This document shows, in pieces, positions 24,514 through 25,334 of a DNA stretch of 25,334 nucleotides; the stretch's first letter is position 1, and the number at the start of each line of letters is the position of its first letter. The stretch spans positions 1-25,334 of the forward strand of contig LARD01000011.1 of NCBI GenBank assembly GCA_000980375.1, written 5' to 3'. Source of the stretch: Clostridium sp. K4410.MGS-306. GTDB lineage: Bacteria; Cyanobacteriota; Vampirovibrionia; Gastranaerophilales; Gastranaerophilaceae. The translations under genes were made by a program, and so were the position numbers. The notes below the pieces were generated by a model. The model did not search any database, was not told the origin of the DNA, and saw only the letters and a program-made list of their open reading frames with translations.

Positions 24514-24963
24514 TTAGTTTTTAAATCTTTTTTCAATCCAAGGCGTAACCAAAAAAGATAAATAGCTTGTTAATGCACCGCCTAAAGAAAAAAGATAAAG
24601 AAAAGGTAGCGCTTTTGTATTCCAGCCCAGATTTTTAAATGCAAAATAAGCCAAGACTAAAAATAAAATATCAACTATAAAAACTGATATTAAAAGATTA
24701 TTCCGTAATTTTGGGTCACACTTTATATTATTCAATAATTTTGAAGTGTATTTGAAAAATTGAGAATATTTTACAAAGAATGAAAATATTTCCAGTTTGA
24801 AAATTCCATAAAAAACTGAAAATAAAACATAAGCTATTCCTGTATATGCCATTATGTCGATAGAATCACCAATATTTAATATGTAATTCCAAGTTAAAAT
24901 AATCCAAATTGGCAAATTCGTTGACATAATTAAGTTTAATAAAATGAAAGAAAGTTGTTTCAT
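24514..24963 (-). CDS. Four-helix membrane protein, function unknown
   Basis: A 149-residue protein with four hydrophobic stretches at about residues 5-27, 37-57, 89-108 and 117-140, separated by a basic loop (FKYTSKLLNNIKCDPKLRNN) and ending in a basic tail. I recognise no family motif. There is no Shine-Dalgarno; TATAAT lies five bases before the ATG, as in other leaderless-looking genes here. A strong hairpin upstream (24978-25005) isolates it from the broken gene at the right edge, so it is probably transcribed alone. Confidence 0.65.
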   Translation of the reverse strand: MKQLSFILLNLIMSTNLPIWIILTWNYILNIGDSIDIMAYTGIAYVLFSVFYGIFKLEIFSFFVKYSQFFKYTSKLLNNIKCDPKLRNNLLISVFIVDILFLVLAYFAFKNLGWNTKALPFLYLFSLGGALTSYLSFLVTPWIEKRFKN

Positions 24964-24968
24964 AAATT

Positions 24969-24974
24969 ATTATA
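24969..24974 (-). promoter_or_regulatory. Leaderless-type -10 for the four-helix membrane protein
   Basis: A minus-strand TATAAT (24974-24969) is followed by five bases and the ATG at 24963. No Shine-Dalgarno is present. The -35 is poor and would fall within the terminator stem-loop. Confidence 0.4.
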
Positions 24975-24977
24975 ACA

Positions 24978-25005
24978 AAATAGGGTCTATTTTTAGACCC
25001 TATTT
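24978..25005 (-). terminator. Terminator hairpin
   Basis: AAATAGGGTCTA (24978-24989) and TAGACCCTATTT (24994-25005) form a perfect 12-bp stem with a 4-base loop. On the minus strand it begins 11 bases after the stop at 25017 and is followed by TTGTT. It most likely ends the broken gene at the right edge. Confidence 0.8.
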
Positions 25006-25016
25006 GTAGCTAATGC

Positions 25017-25334
25017 TTAATAATTTATCCAAACATTTTTAGGTAGAACTATTTCAGAGATTGTGTAATAGGTCTGAATTTTATTTTTTTCTTGCAATTC
25101 TCTTGCTGTTTTAACATTCCAATCTTTTTCATTGGGGTTATAGTCATAAGTGTCAAGAATTTTGGTATGTAAATCCCCTTGTTAGTCAATATACGTCTCT
25201 ATAATATCGACATTTTGCAATGCATTTTTCAAATTACCCTTGTTAAAACTTATTGACTTATTCTCAACTGTTCCGGTTTTGATTAAGGTGTTTTTGTTAT
25301 CAGTAATAAATTTTCTTAATTCATCTGAATTTTT
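25017..25334 (-). pseudogene. Open frame interrupted by one in-frame TAA, N-terminus off the right edge
   Basis: On the minus strand the frame entering at 25334 reads about 50 codons (KNSDELRKFITDNKNT ... IIETYID), then TAA at 25184-25182. It continues in the same frame for 54 codons (QGDLHTKILDTYDYNP ... IVLPKNVWINY) to a true TAA at 25017, which is followed by a terminator hairpin. Composition is protein-like on both sides of the stop and no ATG with a ribosome site follows it. One base change, for example AAA or CAA to TAA, would explain it. I recognise no family. A sequencing error is the main alternative to a real pseudogene. Confidence 0.6.

Noticed and set aside
25182..25184. Alternative genetic code with TAA as sense
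   Set aside because: TAA ends many intact genes in this window, including rfbF, rfbH, ridA, ilvA and ugd.

Overview
The window comes from an AT-rich bacterium with dense, operon-organised genes. I think a gut member of the Melainabacteria/Vampirovibrionia (Candidatus Gastranaerophilales) is most likely. The main reason is a short N-terminal 'SFKG'-like tag placed ahead of otherwise unrelated enzymes, which I remember as common in that group. This assignment is an inference. A 16S or marker-gene check on the parent contig would settle it.

Layout. The left edge (1-1177, minus) is the N-terminal part of a long coiled-coil lipoprotein with no recognised function. Next is rfbF-rfbG-rfbH (1344-4528, plus), which turns glucose-1-phosphate plus CTP into the CDP-4-keto-3,6-dideoxyhexose branch point. 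Facing it is ilvA/tdcB-ridA (6092-4512, minus): threonine deaminase and the enzyme that clears its reactive enamine/imine product. Then come a tagged dGTPase-like HD protein and a small three-helix membrane protein (minus). Divergent from these is a translationally coupled pair of a two-HKD phospholipase-D-superfamily protein and a tagged DEDDh exonuclease (8008-11768, plus). A NoeA-like methyltransferase, glutamine synthetase (type I-alpha) and a strong terminator follow. An HpcH/HpaI aldolase plus an acetolactate-synthase-like TPP enzyme of the polysaccharide-locus type (14865-17493) come next, then a hexapeptide O-acetyltransferase (minus) and a TIGR04076 protein. Initiator tRNA-fMet lies on the minus strand and is preceded by an unrecognised structured RNA. 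The right part has a GNAT acetyltransferase, ugd-uxs (UDP-glucose to UDP-glucuronate to UDP-xylose), a CoA-disulfide-reductase-like flavoprotein with a rhodanese domain, a second DEDDh exonuclease, a membrane protein, and a reading frame broken by one in-frame TAA at the right edge.

How it fits together. Three blocks (rfbFGH, aldolase/TPP/acetyltransferase, ugd-uxs) supply activated or modified sugars for surface polysaccharide, although no glycosyltransferase or transporter is present. The HD/PLD/exonuclease group is a nucleotide- and nucleic-acid-active cluster joined by the N-terminal tag. Regulation shows a consistent pattern. Six genes lacking a Shine-Dalgarno sequence have a -10-like hexamer ending 5-7 bases before the ATG, which predicts leaderless mRNAs, while operon-internal and housekeeping genes have clear Shine-Dalgarno sites.

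Most worth following up: the structured RNA co-directional with tRNA-fMet (18837-18920), which shares a 19-bp repeat with the tRNA 5' end; the leaderless-promoter pattern; and the tagged enzyme cluster.
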